Below are positions 1 through 8,133 of a stretch of 46,635 bases of DNA, piece after piece. The notes below the pieces were generated by a model that saw nothing but the letters and a program-made list of their open reading frames with translations, was not told the origin of the DNA and ran no database searches. Origin of the DNA: Acidimicrobiia bacterium (GTDB taxonomy: Bacteria; Acidobacteriota; Vicinamibacteria; Vicinamibacterales; UBA2999); the NCBI GenBank assembly GCA_016871275.1, contig VFZG01000027.1, positions 1 to 46,635 of the forward strand. Direction: 5' to 3'. A program made the translations under genes and the position numbers. The stretch's first letter is position 1; each line of letters starts with the position of its first letter.

Positions 1-439
1 AGAACGTGCGCTCGCGATGAATGTTCTCGCCAATGCGCAGCCCTCCGCCCGGGATGCCGCGATAGCGCACGGTGAAGGTCAGCTCGTGCCCCGCCCGCGA
101 CTGCGGCGGCAGCACCAGGCGCAGCCGGTTGTTGGTGTGCGTGAAGACGATGTTCTCGCTGCGTGAGCCGGGGACATCAATCGGCCCGCCGCGCCGCACC
201 GACTGGACGGTCATGCCGTTGCCGCCGGCGAGCGACGTGAGGTCAAGCGACAAGTCCACCACGCCGTCCCGGAGGAACTTCACCGTAACCGTGGCTTCAC
301 CGGTGATCTCGTCGGAGGTGTCGGTGAGCCCGAGACGGAACACGTAGTGGAGGACATCAATGCCTGGCTGGCGAGGGTAGGTGTCCGCCGAGAGCAGGGC
401 CGGAACCAGCAGGAGCAGGGCAGCAATCCGCAAGATCAC
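1..439 (-). CDS. M1 family metallopeptidase (aminopeptidase N-like), N-terminal part
   Basis: The reverse strand from a GTG at 439 reads a signal peptide (MILRIAALLLLVPALLSA), then the beta-sandwich N-domain of M1 aminopeptidases. It ends at the window edge in the family-typical stretch YRGIPGGGLRIGENIHRERT. About 146 residues are present; the HEXXH zinc site lies outside the window. M1 enzymes remove N-terminal residues from peptides, and the signal peptide implies a periplasmic or extracellular enzyme. The gene is divergent from the riboswitch-controlled methionine genes, so its promoter must lie between 440 and about 500. GTG was chosen because it directly precedes the hydrophobic signal sequence. 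Family assignment is fairly sure; specificity is unknown. Confidence 0.75.
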   Translation of the reverse strand, partial: MILRIAALLLLVPALLSADTYPRQPGIDVLHYVFRLGLTDTSDEITGEATVTVKFLRDGVVDLSLDLTSLAGGNGMTVQSVRRGGPIDVPGSRSENIVFTHTNNRLRLVLPPQSRAGHELTFTVRYRGIPGGGLRIGENIHRERTF

Positions 440-468
440 GCCGGAATTATGGTGTGAAATGTTGGTGC

Positions 469-498
469 TTGACACGAATCATCGTATCGAAATATATT
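469..498 (+). promoter_or_regulatory. sigma70-type promoter of the hom operon
   Basis: A perfect TTGACA box at 469-474 is followed, after an 18-nt spacer, by TATATT at 493-498, in an AT-rich stretch that stands out from its surroundings. The start of transcription would be near 505, about 60 nt before the SAM riboswitch. This fits expression of the homoserine dehydrogenase leader. Confidence 0.7.
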
Positions 499-563
499 GA
501 TTAAGTGTGCCGGGCACGACCAGCCGGCCGGATGTATCGCCCCGCCGGCCGCGGGGCAGCGCA

Positions 564-662
564 CTTATCCAGAGTGGCGGAGGGACCGGGCCCTGCGATG
601 CCACAGCAACCGAGCCAAAGCGTCGGTGCTAACTCCCGCCCCAGACGCTGGGGAGAGATGAG
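564..662 (+). promoter_or_regulatory. SAM-I (S-box) riboswitch
   Basis: The leader shows the SAM-I aptamer blocks in order. CTTATC (564-569) pairs with GATGAG (657-662) as helix P1. Between them lie CAGAGTGG, GGAGGGACCGGGCCCTGCGATG, the kink-turn-side GCAACCG, GGTGCTAACTCC and a GGGGAGAG block. The aptamer binds S-adenosylmethionine and normally lowers expression of methionine and SAM genes. Here it precedes hom and a cystathionine synthase-type gene, as expected. No U-tract terminator is visible after it. The only Shine-Dalgarno-like sequence (GGGGAGAG, 650-657) lies inside the aptamer's 3' part, so control of translation initiation is more likely than termination (inference). Confidence 0.93.
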
Positions 663-669
663 ACCGTCC

Positions 670-1989
670 GTGCAGACGCTCGACTCGCCGAAGATCACGT
701 CCACCTGGCCATTGCGCGTTCGCGCGCGGAGGCCCGTTTCAACCACCTCGAAACGCGCCATCAGGATCGGGATTCTCGGCCTCGGCAACGTGGGCCAGGC
801 CGTGGCGCGGCTTGCGGCCGACCGCGGCGCGACCGCTCACGCCGGCCTCCGTTTTCATGTCGAGCACGCGCTGGTGCGGGACCTCGCCAAGCAGCGGCAT
901 TGTCCAAAGCCCGGGCGGACCAGCGTGAGCGCTGCCGCATTCCTGCGCGGCCAGTACGACGTCGTGATCGAGGCGCTCGATGCCGTCGAGCCGGCCCGCA
1001 CGCTGGTGGCCCGCCTGCTCGGGCGCGGCACGTCGGTCGTGACTGCCAACAAGGCGCTGGTCGCCGAGCACGGCGCACACCTTGAATCGATCGCCGCGGC
1101 GAACGGCTCGGCCTTCCGCTACGAAGCCACTGCGCTCTCGGCAGTGCCGTTCCTGGGCACGCTTGCGGCACGCCCGCTGGTCGCGTCGGTCGAGCGCGTG
1201 CTGGCGGTTGTCAACGGCACCTCGAACTATGTGTTGACCGCCCTCGATCAGCCGGGCGCGTCATTTGATGATGCCGTGAGTCGCGCTCAGGCGCTCGGGT
1301 ATGCCGAGCCCGATCCGTCGCGCGATCTCGACGGCCTCGATGCGGCGGACAAGCTGGTGCTGCTGACCTCGTTGTTCGGGTGGGGCAGGCTCTCCCGTGA
1401 AGCGCTCGACGTGAGTGGCATTCGCCGCGTCACCAGCGACGACCTGGCCGCGGCGCGATCGATGGGCGGGACCATCAAGGCGGTGGTGTCCGCCGAGCGC
1501 GATGCCACCGGCGTGCGCGCCTTCGTGGGCCCGGCGGTCCTCAAATCAGCCGAGCCGCTCGCGTCGTTGAGCGGCGCCCTGAACGGCATCCACCTGGATG
1601 GGCGCCACGTGCGCAACCTGTTCTTCAGCGGACCGGGCGCCGGGCCGGACGTGACAGCCGCCACGCTGCTGGACGACGCCATCCAGGCGGCCTCCTACGA
1701 ACGGCTCGCGCATGAACGGCCGGCCGCGCCCGCTCGCCCCGTCTTTCCGTCGTCTCCGGCAACGCCCTGGTTCCTGCGAATTACCTGCCCCGGGGTGCTG
1801 CCGGCATCGAGCGCGATTGCGTCGCTCGTGGGCGCCGCGGGATTGCCGGTCGAGCGCGTCGCAGACCACGCGACCGGTCGCTCCCGGTGGCTGTCCATCG
1901 GTCCGCAAGGCCGCCGGGATGTCGATGCGGCGATTGCCAGGCTCGCCAACACCCATCGGATGGCTGCCGCGGCGTTCCGGAGAATCTAA
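670..1989 (+). CDS. hom: homoserine dehydrogenase
   Basis: NAD(P)-dependent reduction of aspartate semialdehyde to homoserine, the branch point to methionine and threonine. The Rossmann motif GILGLGNVGQAVARL is followed by SVVTANKALVAEHG, VNGTSNYVLTAL and DPSRDLDGLDAADKL, all characteristic of the family. The C-terminus is a short ACT-like regulatory segment. An earlier in-frame start at 505 would translate straight through the SAM riboswitch, so a start after 662 is required. GTG at 670 is the first one, leaving about 30 residues before the Rossmann fold; a later non-ATG start is possible. The gene is 45 bp upstream of the next methionine gene and shares its riboswitch-controlled transcript. 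Confidence 0.88.
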   Translation: MQTLDSPKITSTWPLRVRARRPVSTTSKRAIRIGILGLGNVGQAVARLAADRGATAHAGLRFHVEHALVRDLAKQRHCPKPGRTSVSAAAFLRGQYDVVIEALDAVEPARTLVARLLGRGTSVVTANKALVAEHGAHLESIAAANGSAFRYEATALSAVPFLGTLAARPLVASVERVLAVVNGTSNYVLTALDQPGASFDDAVSRAQALGYAEPDPSRDLDGLDAADKLVLLTSLFGWGRLSREALDVSGIRRVTSDDLAAARSMGGTIKAVVSAERDATGVRAFVGPAVLKSAEPLASLSGALNGIHLDGRHVRNLFFSGPGAGPDVTAATLLDDAIQAASYERLAHERPAAPARPVFPSSPATPWFLRITCPGVLPASSAIASLVGAAGLPVERVADHATGRSRWLSIGPQGRRDVDAAIARLANTHRMAAAAFRRI

Positions 1990-2034
1990 CGGTGCGTCGC
2001 CGGCCGGCGCACCCTTGCGTAGAGGAACAAGATC

Positions 2035-3162
2035 ATGCATTTCGCCACTCGAGCCATACACGTTCACCAGGACAGCGATCCGCTGACCGGCGCGCTGATT
2101 GCGCCGATCTACCAGACGTCTACCTACGAACAGGAGAGCCCAGGCGTCAACCTGGGCTTCGACTACTCGCGCACCAACAACCCGACGCGCCAGCGCCTCG
2201 AACAGGTGCTCGCGGGGCTGGAAGGCGTTGAGCACTGCGCGGTGTTCGCGTCTGGGCTGGCGGCCGAGCACGCCATTCTGCACGCCTGCCTGAAACCGCG
2301 CGACCAGGTGATTGTGCCGCGTGACGTGTACGGCGGCACCTACCGACTCCTGACGCGCGTGTTTGCGGGCTACGAGTTGACGATTACGCCGGTCGATACG
2401 TCCGACCTCACGGCCGTGGAGGCCGCAATCAGCAGCCAGACGCGCCTGGTCTGGCTCGAGTCGCCGACCAATCCCCGGCTGATCGTCTCGGACATCAGCG
2501 CCATCGCGGCACTCGCGCATGCCAGCGGCGCGCTGGTGGTGGTCGACAATACCTTCGCCACCCCGGTGTACCAGCAGCCCTTCAGCCTCGGCGCCGACAT
2601 CGTGGTGCACAGCGTCACCAAGTATCTGGCCGGCCATTCGGACCTGATCCAGGGGGCAGCGCTGGCGCGCGAGGCGGCGATCTTCGAACCGATCAAGTTC
2701 CTGCAGAACGCGATCGGCGCAGTACCCGCGCCGCTGGACTGCTGGTTGACGCTGCGCGGGATTAAAACGCTCGAGCTGCGCATGCAGCGCCACGCCGAGA
2801 ATGCGTCGCGCATTGCCGGCGCCCTGAGAACGCATCCCGCAGTCACGCAGGTCTACTACCCGGGGTTTGGCGGCATGGTCTCGTTCGAGCTGGCCGGCAC
2901 GCTCCAAGACGTGACAACGTTTGTATCGAGCCGCCGGTTGTTTGCGCTCGGCGAGAGCCTGGGCGGGGTGAAATCGCTGCTGTGTCATCCGGCGCGCATG
3001 ACGCACGCCTCCATTCCAGCCGATCGGCGCGCTGCGCTCGGCCTGTCCGAGACGTTGATTCGCCTCTCGCCGGGCATCGAGCACGCCGACGATCTGATCG
3101 CCGACCTTGTCGAGGGATTGAATGCCGTGCGCGCTGCTGACCGCGCGCTCGCCACCGCGTAA
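2035..3162 (+). CDS. cystathionine gamma-synthase/lyase family PLP enzyme
   Basis: Cys/Met-metabolism PLP-dependent enzyme of 375 aa, most likely acting in transsulfuration or sulfhydrylation of an activated homoserine, since it follows homoserine dehydrogenase behind a SAM riboswitch. Family landmarks are IYQTSTYEQ near the N-terminus, YSRTNNPTR, FASGLAAEHAIL, the PLP aspartate in VVVDNTFATP, and the Schiff-base lysine in HSVTKYLAGHSD. The C-terminal LGGVKSLLCHPARMTHAS and RLSPGIEH blocks are present. Oddly, the usual segment between YPG and FGGM (about 16 residues in MetB/MetC proteins, containing an HP..H motif) is missing: the text runs VYYPGFGGMVSFEL. Whether it is synthase or lyase cannot be read from sequence alone. 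Confidence 0.87.
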   Translation: MHFATRAIHVHQDSDPLTGALIAPIYQTSTYEQESPGVNLGFDYSRTNNPTRQRLEQVLAGLEGVEHCAVFASGLAAEHAILHACLKPRDQVIVPRDVYGGTYRLLTRVFAGYELTITPVDTSDLTAVEAAISSQTRLVWLESPTNPRLIVSDISAIAALAHASGALVVVDNTFATPVYQQPFSLGADIVVHSVTKYLAGHSDLIQGAALAREAAIFEPIKFLQNAIGAVPAPLDCWLTLRGIKTLELRMQRHAENASRIAGALRTHPAVTQVYYPGFGGMVSFELAGTLQDVTTFVSSRRLFALGESLGGVKSLLCHPARMTHASIPADRRAALGLSETLIRLSPGIEHADDLIADLVEGLNAVRAADRALATA

Positions 3163-3180
3163 TCGAATGTGCGCCGGGGA

Positions 3181-3251
3181 ATGGCGAAGTACTGCGTCAC
3201 CGGCGCCACCGGCTTCATCGGCGGAGAGCTGGTCATGCCGCTGATTGGCCG
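3181..3251 (+). pseudogene. N-terminal remnant of an SDR/NAD-dependent epimerase
   Basis: After a GGGGA ribosome-binding-like sequence, an ATG at 3181 opens MAKYCVTGATGFIGGELV. This is the first strand and glycine-rich dinucleotide loop (TGxxGFxG) of extended short-chain dehydrogenases. After about 20 residues the similarity stops, and the frame continues antisense into the 3' end of rdgB on the other strand. It looks like a gene truncated by deletion or rearrangement, with the breakpoint close to the rdgB stop codon. The fragment cannot form a functional enzyme. Confidence 0.55.
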
Positions 3252-3860
3252 TCAGGCGCCTGCCAGGCTGATTGCCCCGCCTGACTCGAGCCAGCGGCGG
3301 AGGTGGCGAAAGGCGCGCGCACGGTGCGAGATCACGGCTTTCTCGTCATCCGGCAGCTGCGCCGTCGTGACGCCGAGCGGGGGATACAGGAAGATGGGGT
3401 CGTAGCCAAAGCCGTGCGCTCCGGCCGGGGCACGCGCAATCTCGCCCTCAACGGCCGTTTCGGTCTCGAACAGAATCTCGCGGCCGCGCGCGACCGCCAG
3501 GCCGGTGACAAACCGGGCGGTCCTGGGCGCGTCGCCGATGCGGCGGAAGATCTCGGTGAATCGATCGGGATAGGACGTGGCCTGGCCCATGAAGCGGGCT
3601 GAGTAGATGCCGGGTTCGCCGTTCATGGCATCCACCTCGAGGCCGGAATCCTCGGCGATGGCGACCAGCCCGCTGCCCTGCGCGTAAGCGAGCGCCTTGA
3701 GCCGCGCGTTCTCCCAGAACGTCTGTCCGGTCTCCTCCGGTTCAGGAATCGGATCGACGTCCTGCAGCGTGACCAGCTCCACGGCAAGGCCCGCCAGCAG
3801 CGGACGAATCTCGCGCAGCTTGTTCGGATTGGTGGTGGCGATCAGGATCTTAACGGCCAA
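3252..3860 (-). CDS. rdgB: XTP/dITP diphosphatase (Ham1/RdgB)
   Basis: Cytoplasmic house-cleaning pyrophosphatase that hydrolyses non-canonical purine triphosphates (dITP, XTP) to monophosphates and keeps them out of DNA. At 202 aa it has the usual family length. The N-terminal [11 protein letters not shown] substrate loop, the metal-site block [24 protein letters not shown] and the HGFGYDPIF nucleobase-specificity motif are all intact. The start overlaps the end of rph by 11 bp, implying translational coupling. rph-rdgB pairing is common in bacteria. Confidence 0.93.
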   Translation of the reverse strand: MAVKILIATTNPNKLREIRPLLAGLAVELVTLQDVDPIPEPEETGQTFWENARLKALAYAQGSGLVAIAEDSGLEVDAMNGEPGIYSARFMGQATSYPDRFTEIFRRIGDAPRTARFVTGLAVARGREILFETETAVEGEIARAPAGAHGFGYDPIFLYPPLGVTTAQLPDDEKAVISHRARAFRHLRRWLESGGAISLAGA

Positions 3861-4581
3861 GGATCGGTCCGACGAACGTGCGCTGCTTCTCGATCAGATC
3901 GGCAATGCCTTTGTCGGCCAGCGACAGCAACCCTTGCAGCGTGTCGTGGCTGAATGGTTCGGCCTCGGCGGTCCCCTGGATCTCGATGAATCGTCCGGCG
4001 CTCGTCTTGACGATGTTCATGTCGACGTCGGCCTTGGAATCCTCCTCGTAGGCGAGATCGAGCAGCGGCATCCCGGCGACGACCCCCACACTGACGGCGG
4101 CCACGTAGTCCGTGATCGGCATCGTCTTGATCGATTCAGCCTTGCGGAGCTTGCCAAGCGCCATGACCAGCGCTACGAAGGCGCCGGTGATCGACGCGCA
4201 ACGCGTGCCGCCGTCTGCCTGGATGACGTCGCAGTCCAGCCAGATCGTGCGCTCACCGAGCTGATCGAGTTTCACGACCGACCGCATGGAGCGTCCAATC
4301 AGCCGCTGAATCTCCATCGTCCGGCCGCCCACCTTGCCGCTGGCGGCTTCGCGACCCGAGCGGGTCGAGGTGGCGCGCGGCAGCATGCCGTACTCGGCGG
4401 TGACCCATCCCTTGCCGGTGTTGCGCAGGAACGGCGGCACCTTGTCCTCGATGCTGGCGGTGCAAATGACCTTGGTGTGGCCGACGGCGATCAGCACCGA
4501 CCCTTCCGCGTGGATCGTGAAGTCGGGTGTGATGGTGGTCGGCCGAAGTTCGTTGGGGGCGCGCTCGTGGAGACGGGACAT
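3850..4581 (-). CDS. rph: ribonuclease PH
   Basis: Phosphorolytic 3'-to-5' exoribonuclease that trims tRNA 3' ends. The protein is 243 aa. The N-terminus is [19 protein letters not shown], followed by [20 protein letters not shown], the conserved block [20 protein letters not shown], the phosphate-site [15 protein letters not shown], and the C-terminal [12 protein letters not shown]. The ATG at 4581 gives the canonical N-terminus; upstream codons in the same frame come from an intergenic repeat. It overlaps rdgB by 11 bp and is separated from the GerMN gene only by that repeat. Confidence 0.93.
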   Translation of the reverse strand: MSRLHERAPNELRPTTITPDFTIHAEGSVLIAVGHTKVICTASIEDKVPPFLRNTGKGWVTAEYGMLPRATSTRSGREAASGKVGGRTMEIQRLIGRSMRSVVKLDQLGERTIWLDCDVIQADGGTRCASITGAFVALVMALGKLRKAESIKTMPITDYVAAVSVGVVAGMPLLDLAYEEDSKADVDMNIVKTSAGRFIEIQGTAEAEPFSHDTLQGLLSLADKGIADLIEKQRTFVGPILGR

Positions 4582-4588
4582 CAAGACA

Positions 4589-4652
4589 GTATCCAGTATC
4601 CAGCAGCCAGTAGCCAGCAGCCCGTAGCCCGCAGCCCGCCTACGGGCTACGG
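4589..4652. repeat. GTAGCCCG/GCAGCCCG heptad repeat, copy A
   Basis: The 58-bp gap between rph and the GerMN gene, plus the last codons of the latter, is made of degenerate 7- to 10-mers: GTATCCA, GCAGCCA, GTAGCCA, GCAGCCC, GTAGCCC. It contains an inverted pair, GTAGCCCG (4624-4631) against CGGGCTAC (4643-4650). The TAG stop of the GerMN gene lies in the repeat. Similar arrays occur at 9638, 17583 and 21707. Confidence 0.75.
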
Positions 4653-5284
4653 GCCACCAGCACATCGTTCTTACGCAGCGGGCGGCGCAGGTCCACATGT
4701 CCTGCCAGCGTGTCGGCTTCCGTCCCGCCGATGAGGATTTGCACTTCCTGGAGGCTGGGCAGATTGGTGAGCACCGCGTTGACGATCGTGTAGACGGTCA
4801 TCAACTCCAACTGCGCGCCGCCGGGATGTGCGGTGCGGATCGACGGGTCGAGGTCGACGAAGACTTCGTTGCGGTCCGACACGAAGATGCCGCGCAACAC
4901 CGTGCCCTTGGGAATCGTTGATGCCAGCGGCGCCGGCGCGTCGGCCGCCAGTTGCGCCTCCAGAATCGAGCGCGCCTGTGCGACCACGCCTTGGGCGAGC
5001 GGCACTTCGCGTTCGGTCGGTACCAGGTGCAGGCCGTCCTCGGAGGCAAAGAACAGCGTCGCTTTGATCTTGGGAACCGCGGGATCCGGCGGCGGGGCCG
5101 GCGCGGGCGCCGCGGCCTCGGCGTCGGGATCCGACGGCCCCGGTTGGCTGAGCAGGCGGCTCAATGCGGTGAACACGCCTGTCGAGAAGACCGCTGCGAC
5201 CAACGCGATCGTCGCGCCGGCGATCCATTGGCGGCGTGTCAGCGCCGGCACGCGAATTCGGTACGAACGGCCGTTAGTGTTCAA
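4640..5284 (-). CDS. GerMN domain protein, membrane anchored
   Basis: 214-aa protein with one N-terminal transmembrane segment (about residues 22-42, [20 protein letters not shown]) and an Ala/Pro-rich linker (about 50-70). The C-terminal GerMN domain (about 75-210) includes [40 protein letters not shown] and [15 protein letters not shown]-like text. GerMN domains are small extracytoplasmic modules found in spore-germination GerM and in many cell-envelope proteins of non-sporulating bacteria. The start overlaps the end of the amidase gene by 11 bp, suggesting a shared peptidoglycan-related role. No catalytic function is known for the domain. Confidence 0.8.
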   Translation of the reverse strand: MNTNGRSYRIRVPALTRRQWIAGATIALVAAVFSTGVFTALSRLLSQPGPSDPDAEAAAPAPAPPPDPAVPKIKATLFFASEDGLHLVPTEREVPLAQGVVAQARSILEAQLAADAPAPLASTIPKGTVLRGIFVSDRNEVFVDLDPSIRTAHPGGAQLELMTVYTIVNAVLTNLPSLQEVQILIGGTEADTLAGHVDLRRPLRKNDVLVARSP

Positions 5285-6782
5285 TGAACTCGCGGAACTT
5301 CATCAGCGCCTCGAGCAGCGCCTGGGCCACGTGATCCTGGTAGCTGGCGGAGGCCAGCTGCGTTTCCTGTTCGGCATTCGACAAGTAGCCGATTTCGACC
5401 AGCGCCGCCGGCATGTTGGCGCCGACCAGGACGCGGAACGGGGCCTGTTGGATGGCGCGCGGACTCATCTCCACGCGCGGCCGCAGCGCCTGTTCGATCA
5501 TGCCGGCCAGCGTCGCCGACTGTTCCAGGTGGCGCGCCTGCGCGGTTTCCCACAGGATCAGATCGATCGCTCGCGACCCGCCGCCAAGCGCCGGCAGGGT
5601 CGTCGCGTTCTCGTCGGCGCGCCTTCTCGCCTCGGCGTCGGCGCGCTCCACGGTGAGGTAGTAGACCTCGGCGCCTTTCAGTGCCGGGCGCACCGCCGTA
5701 TTGGCGTGGATGCTCAGGAACACGTCGGCGTGGTGATTGTTGGCGAACGCCGATCGATCGTCGAGTGACATCGCGCGGTCGTCTTCGCGCGTCAGGAACA
5801 CCTTCAGTCCGAGCCGGCTCTCGATCAGCGTCCGCAGCCGCCGCGCCACAGACAGCGTGACCTCTTTTTCCAGAGTGCCGCTGGCTCCCTGGGCGCCGAG
5901 CTCTTCGCCGCCATGACCCGGATCGATCACCACGGTCCGCAGTCCTGTTGAAGGGCCAAGCGTGGGAATCACCAGCCGCGTGTCCGGCGCGGCCGACGGC
6001 GGTGCCGGCGCCGGTGCCGGCGCGGTGTCGGTCGTGGCCGGCAGCAGATCGATCGTGATGCGACCCGTGCCGGCGTCTGCCTGCGTGGTGGTGACGCGGT
6101 GAGAGGCCGTGCGGGGGCCGAGCGTCATCGCAATCGTGTTCGCGGTATCGCCGGGGGCAATGCCGGTCACGAAGGTCTGCGACGGCAGCAGCGGGATGCT
6201 CAGGTCGAGCGCATCGGCATCGAACTGCACAATCAGTCGACCAGGTTGCGGATTGACGCGCGTGTCCGTGAATGGCGTGAGTTCGAACGTCACCGCCACG
6301 TTGGTGGTGCCGGCATCCACGCGCGCCACCACGCGCGGCACGCGCAGGTCGCCGACGATCAGCAGGCGCGCGGATCGTCGCCAGTCGAGCCGCACGTCCA
6401 GCGCCGATGACAACGCGCGGGGCAGGAAGTCTGCCGGCACATACCATCGCCCGTCGCGGCGCAGCGGTGGTGCCGGCAGGGTCGTGAGCCGTCCGGCCAC
6501 CGAGACCACGTTCTGGTTTTCCGTCAGGACGATCGATCGGCCCCGAGCCGTGATCGTCAGTCCGCCGGCGAGCCGATCTTCGCGCGCGGTCGTGCCGAAG
6601 GCGGCATTGATGTCGTCGACCGAGACGTAATCCTGGTTGTTGATCGACGTGACCGCGAGGGGCCTACGGCCGTCGCGCGCGACGACCGTCATCGACGGCG
6701 CCTGGGCCATCGTCTGCATCGACAGGCCGGCCATTAGCAGCAACGATGCTGATACCAGCCCAAGTGATGAGCGCCACTTCAC
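5274..6782 (-). CDS. N-acetylmuramoyl-L-alanine amidase (AMIN + Amidase_3)
   Basis: Periplasmic zinc amidase of 502 aa that cuts between MurNAc and the stem peptide, as in AmiC-type cell-separation enzymes. It has a signal peptide (residues about 1-25, ending MQTMAQA), a copper-amine-oxidase-N/AMIN-like region in the first half, an Ala/Pro linker, and a C-terminal Amidase_3 domain. Zinc and catalytic residues are visible: His in VVIDPGHGGEELG, Glu in TLEKEVTL, His in FLSIHANTA, and Glu in ALVEIGYLSN. The GTG at 6782 immediately precedes the signal peptide; in-frame sequence further upstream does not look coding. The gene leads the minus-strand amidase, GerMN, rph, rdgB group. Confidence 0.85.
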   Translation of the reverse strand: MKWRSSLGLVSASLLLMAGLSMQTMAQAPSMTVVARDGRRPLAVTSINNQDYVSVDDINAAFGTTAREDRLAGGLTITARGRSIVLTENQNVVSVAGRLTTLPAPPLRRDGRWYVPADFLPRALSSALDVRLDWRRSARLLIVGDLRVPRVVARVDAGTTNVAVTFELTPFTDTRVNPQPGRLIVQFDADALDLSIPLLPSQTFVTGIAPGDTANTIAMTLGPRTASHRVTTTQADAGTGRITIDLLPATTDTAPAPAPAPPSAAPDTRLVIPTLGPSTGLRTVVIDPGHGGEELGAQGASGTLEKEVTLSVARRLRTLIESRLGLKVFLTREDDRAMSLDDRSAFANNHHADVFLSIHANTAVRPALKGAEVYYLTVERADAEARRRADENATTLPALGGGSRAIDLILWETAQARHLEQSATLAGMIEQALRPRVEMSPRAIQQAPFRVLVGANMPAALVEIGYLSNAEQETQLASASYQDHVAQALLEALMKFREFIEH

Positions 6783-6939
6783 TCTAAGCCCATCATACGT
6801 CGCGCCGGACGCTCCGTCGACCGACCGTCCGAACGTCCGCCGCGCGTTGTCCGAACGCTCCGTCGAACGTTCGTGGTCCCCAAGTAGCCAATCGAAAAAG
6901 CCGAGGCCAGGACGCATAGCCCCATCACGAGACATTTGG

Positions 6940-6968
6940 TTGCAAGCCGCGCGCGGCTGTGTGAGAAT
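6940..6968 (+). promoter_or_regulatory. candidate promoter of the respiratory operon
   Basis: The 280-bp divergent gap 6783-7063 holds no gene that can be supported. Within it TTGCAA (6940-6945) and GAGAAT (6963-6968) are spaced by 17 nt and oriented towards the cytochrome operon. The left part of the gap is a run of degenerate CCGAACG/GCTCCGTCGA units of unknown meaning. Confidence 0.35.
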
Positions 6969-7063
6969 CCTTTGACCGCCGTCAGCAGACCTGCGGCGGC
7001 CGCCGGCCAAGCAGCAATGCAGCTTCAAACCAGAGTAGTGGCGTGAACAGGGAGAGCGCGAGT

Positions 7064-7489
7064 ATGCGTGGTGTGTGTGGACTGTTGGCGGTGGCCCTGG
7101 TGTGGGCTGTGACGTTGGCCTCGAACGTACTGGCACAGGCACCGGCCGGTCCGGCCGCGGTGCCTGCCGAAGCCAGGAAGATGAAGGCCGCGCTTGCCTC
7201 TTCGCCCGCCGCGATCGACGCCGGCAAGCAGCTCTACACGAAGTACTGCCGCTTCTGCCACGGCAACACCGGCGCTGGCGACAGCACCATGGCGCCAAAG
7301 ACGATGAAGCCGCCGAACCTGACCGACGCGGAATGGGCGCACGGCAGCAGCGAAGGCGAAATCTTCTGGGTCATCCAGAACGGCGCGCCCCCGAAGTACG
7401 ACATGAAGGGCCTGAAGGGCAAGATCACCGACGCCGACACCTGGAACCTCGTTCACTACGTCCGCAGTCTCGGCGGTGCCGGTAAGTAG
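7064..7489 (+). CDS. monoheme cytochrome c
   Basis: Exported class I-like cytochrome c of about 141 aa. After a signal peptide (ending NVLAQA) there is a single haem-attachment site, CRFCH, in a KQLYTKYCRFCHGNTGAGDS context. The likely axial methionine lies further on, in a PKYDMKGLKG stretch. It heads the operon of an ACIII/Qrc-like complex and could be that complex's electron exit subunit (ActE-like) or its soluble partner. The ATG at 7064 is preferred over an upstream in-frame GTG at 7043, because GGAGAG (7051-7056) is well placed before it and it begins the signal peptide directly. The 3' end overlaps the next gene by 14 bp. Confidence 0.85.
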   Translation: MRGVCGLLAVALVWAVTLASNVLAQAPAGPAAVPAEARKMKAALASSPAAIDAGKQLYTKYCRFCHGNTGAGDSTMAPKTMKPPNLTDAEWAHGSSEGEIFWVIQNGAPPKYDMKGLKGKITDADTWNLVHYVRSLGGAGK

Positions 7490-8132
7490 TCAGACGGCCC
7501 TGCGTGCCCGCCGCAGCGCGCTGCGCGCCGGTGGGTTGCTGGCAGCGGCCGTACTGCTGACGGTGACGGCCGCGTGCGAGCTGGCCAGTCCCGGCCAGCC
7601 CAAGTGGAACGATGCGTCGGCTGGACGATCGCGCTGGGGGACCGATCCGGTCTTTACCCCCGCGCGCGCATCCTTCGGCCAGGCTCTGCGCGAGTTCATG
7701 AGCTCGCATCCCACCGAGGTCGCGCAGCCGTTCGACTTTTCTCACCAGATTCATCTCGGTAAGGGCGTGCTGTGCACCGATTGTCACACCGCCGTCGAGC
7801 AGGGCCCCCGGGCCGGCATCCCCGGCGTCAACACCTGCATGATCTGCCACTCGCAGATCGCGACCGAGCGGCCGCTGATCCAGCAGATGACCAAGATGGC
7901 GGAGGAAGGCCGCGACTTCAGCTGGAATCGCGTCTACGCGTACTACCCGGAGTCGCACGTGCGATTCGAGCACGCGCCGCACATTCGCGCCCAAGTCGAG
8001 TGCTCGACCTGCCACGGCAACCAGCAGGAGCAGACGGTGGCGCGTCGCGCCGTCAACATGGACATGGGCTTCTGCGTGAGCTGCCACAAAGAGAAGCAGG
8101 CGTCGAACGACTGCCTGACCTGCCACTACTGA
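7476..8132 (+). CDS. pentaheme cytochrome c lipoprotein, ActA/QrcA-like
   Basis: 218-aa exported protein with five CXXCH haem sites: CTDCH, CMICH, CSTCH, CVSCH and a C-terminal CLTCH. The N-terminus has an arginine-rich start, a hydrophobic stretch and a lipobox-like VTAAC, so it is probably a lipid-anchored periplasmic protein. Pentahaem ActA passes electrons from the iron-sulfur subunit of alternative complex III towards monohaem cytochromes; QrcA of sulfate reducers is a related multihaem subunit. Position and haem number favour ActA. The GTG start overlaps the preceding cytochrome gene, and the next gene begins 1 nt after the stop, so the cluster is a tight operon. Confidence 0.85.
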   Translation: MPVSSQTALRARRSALRAGGLLAAAVLLTVTAACELASPGQPKWNDASAGRSRWGTDPVFTPARASFGQALREFMSSHPTEVAQPFDFSHQIHLGKGVLCTDCHTAVEQGPRAGIPGVNTCMICHSQIATERPLIQQMTKMAEEGRDFSWNRVYAYYPESHVRFEHAPHIRAQVECSTCHGNQQEQTVARRAVNMDMGFCVSCHKEKQASNDCLTCHY

Positions 8133-8133
8133 C

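Noticed and set aside
505-669. N-terminal extension of homoserine dehydrogenase from 505
   Set aside because: The frame is open but translates the SAM-I riboswitch, whose conserved elements explain the sequence better.
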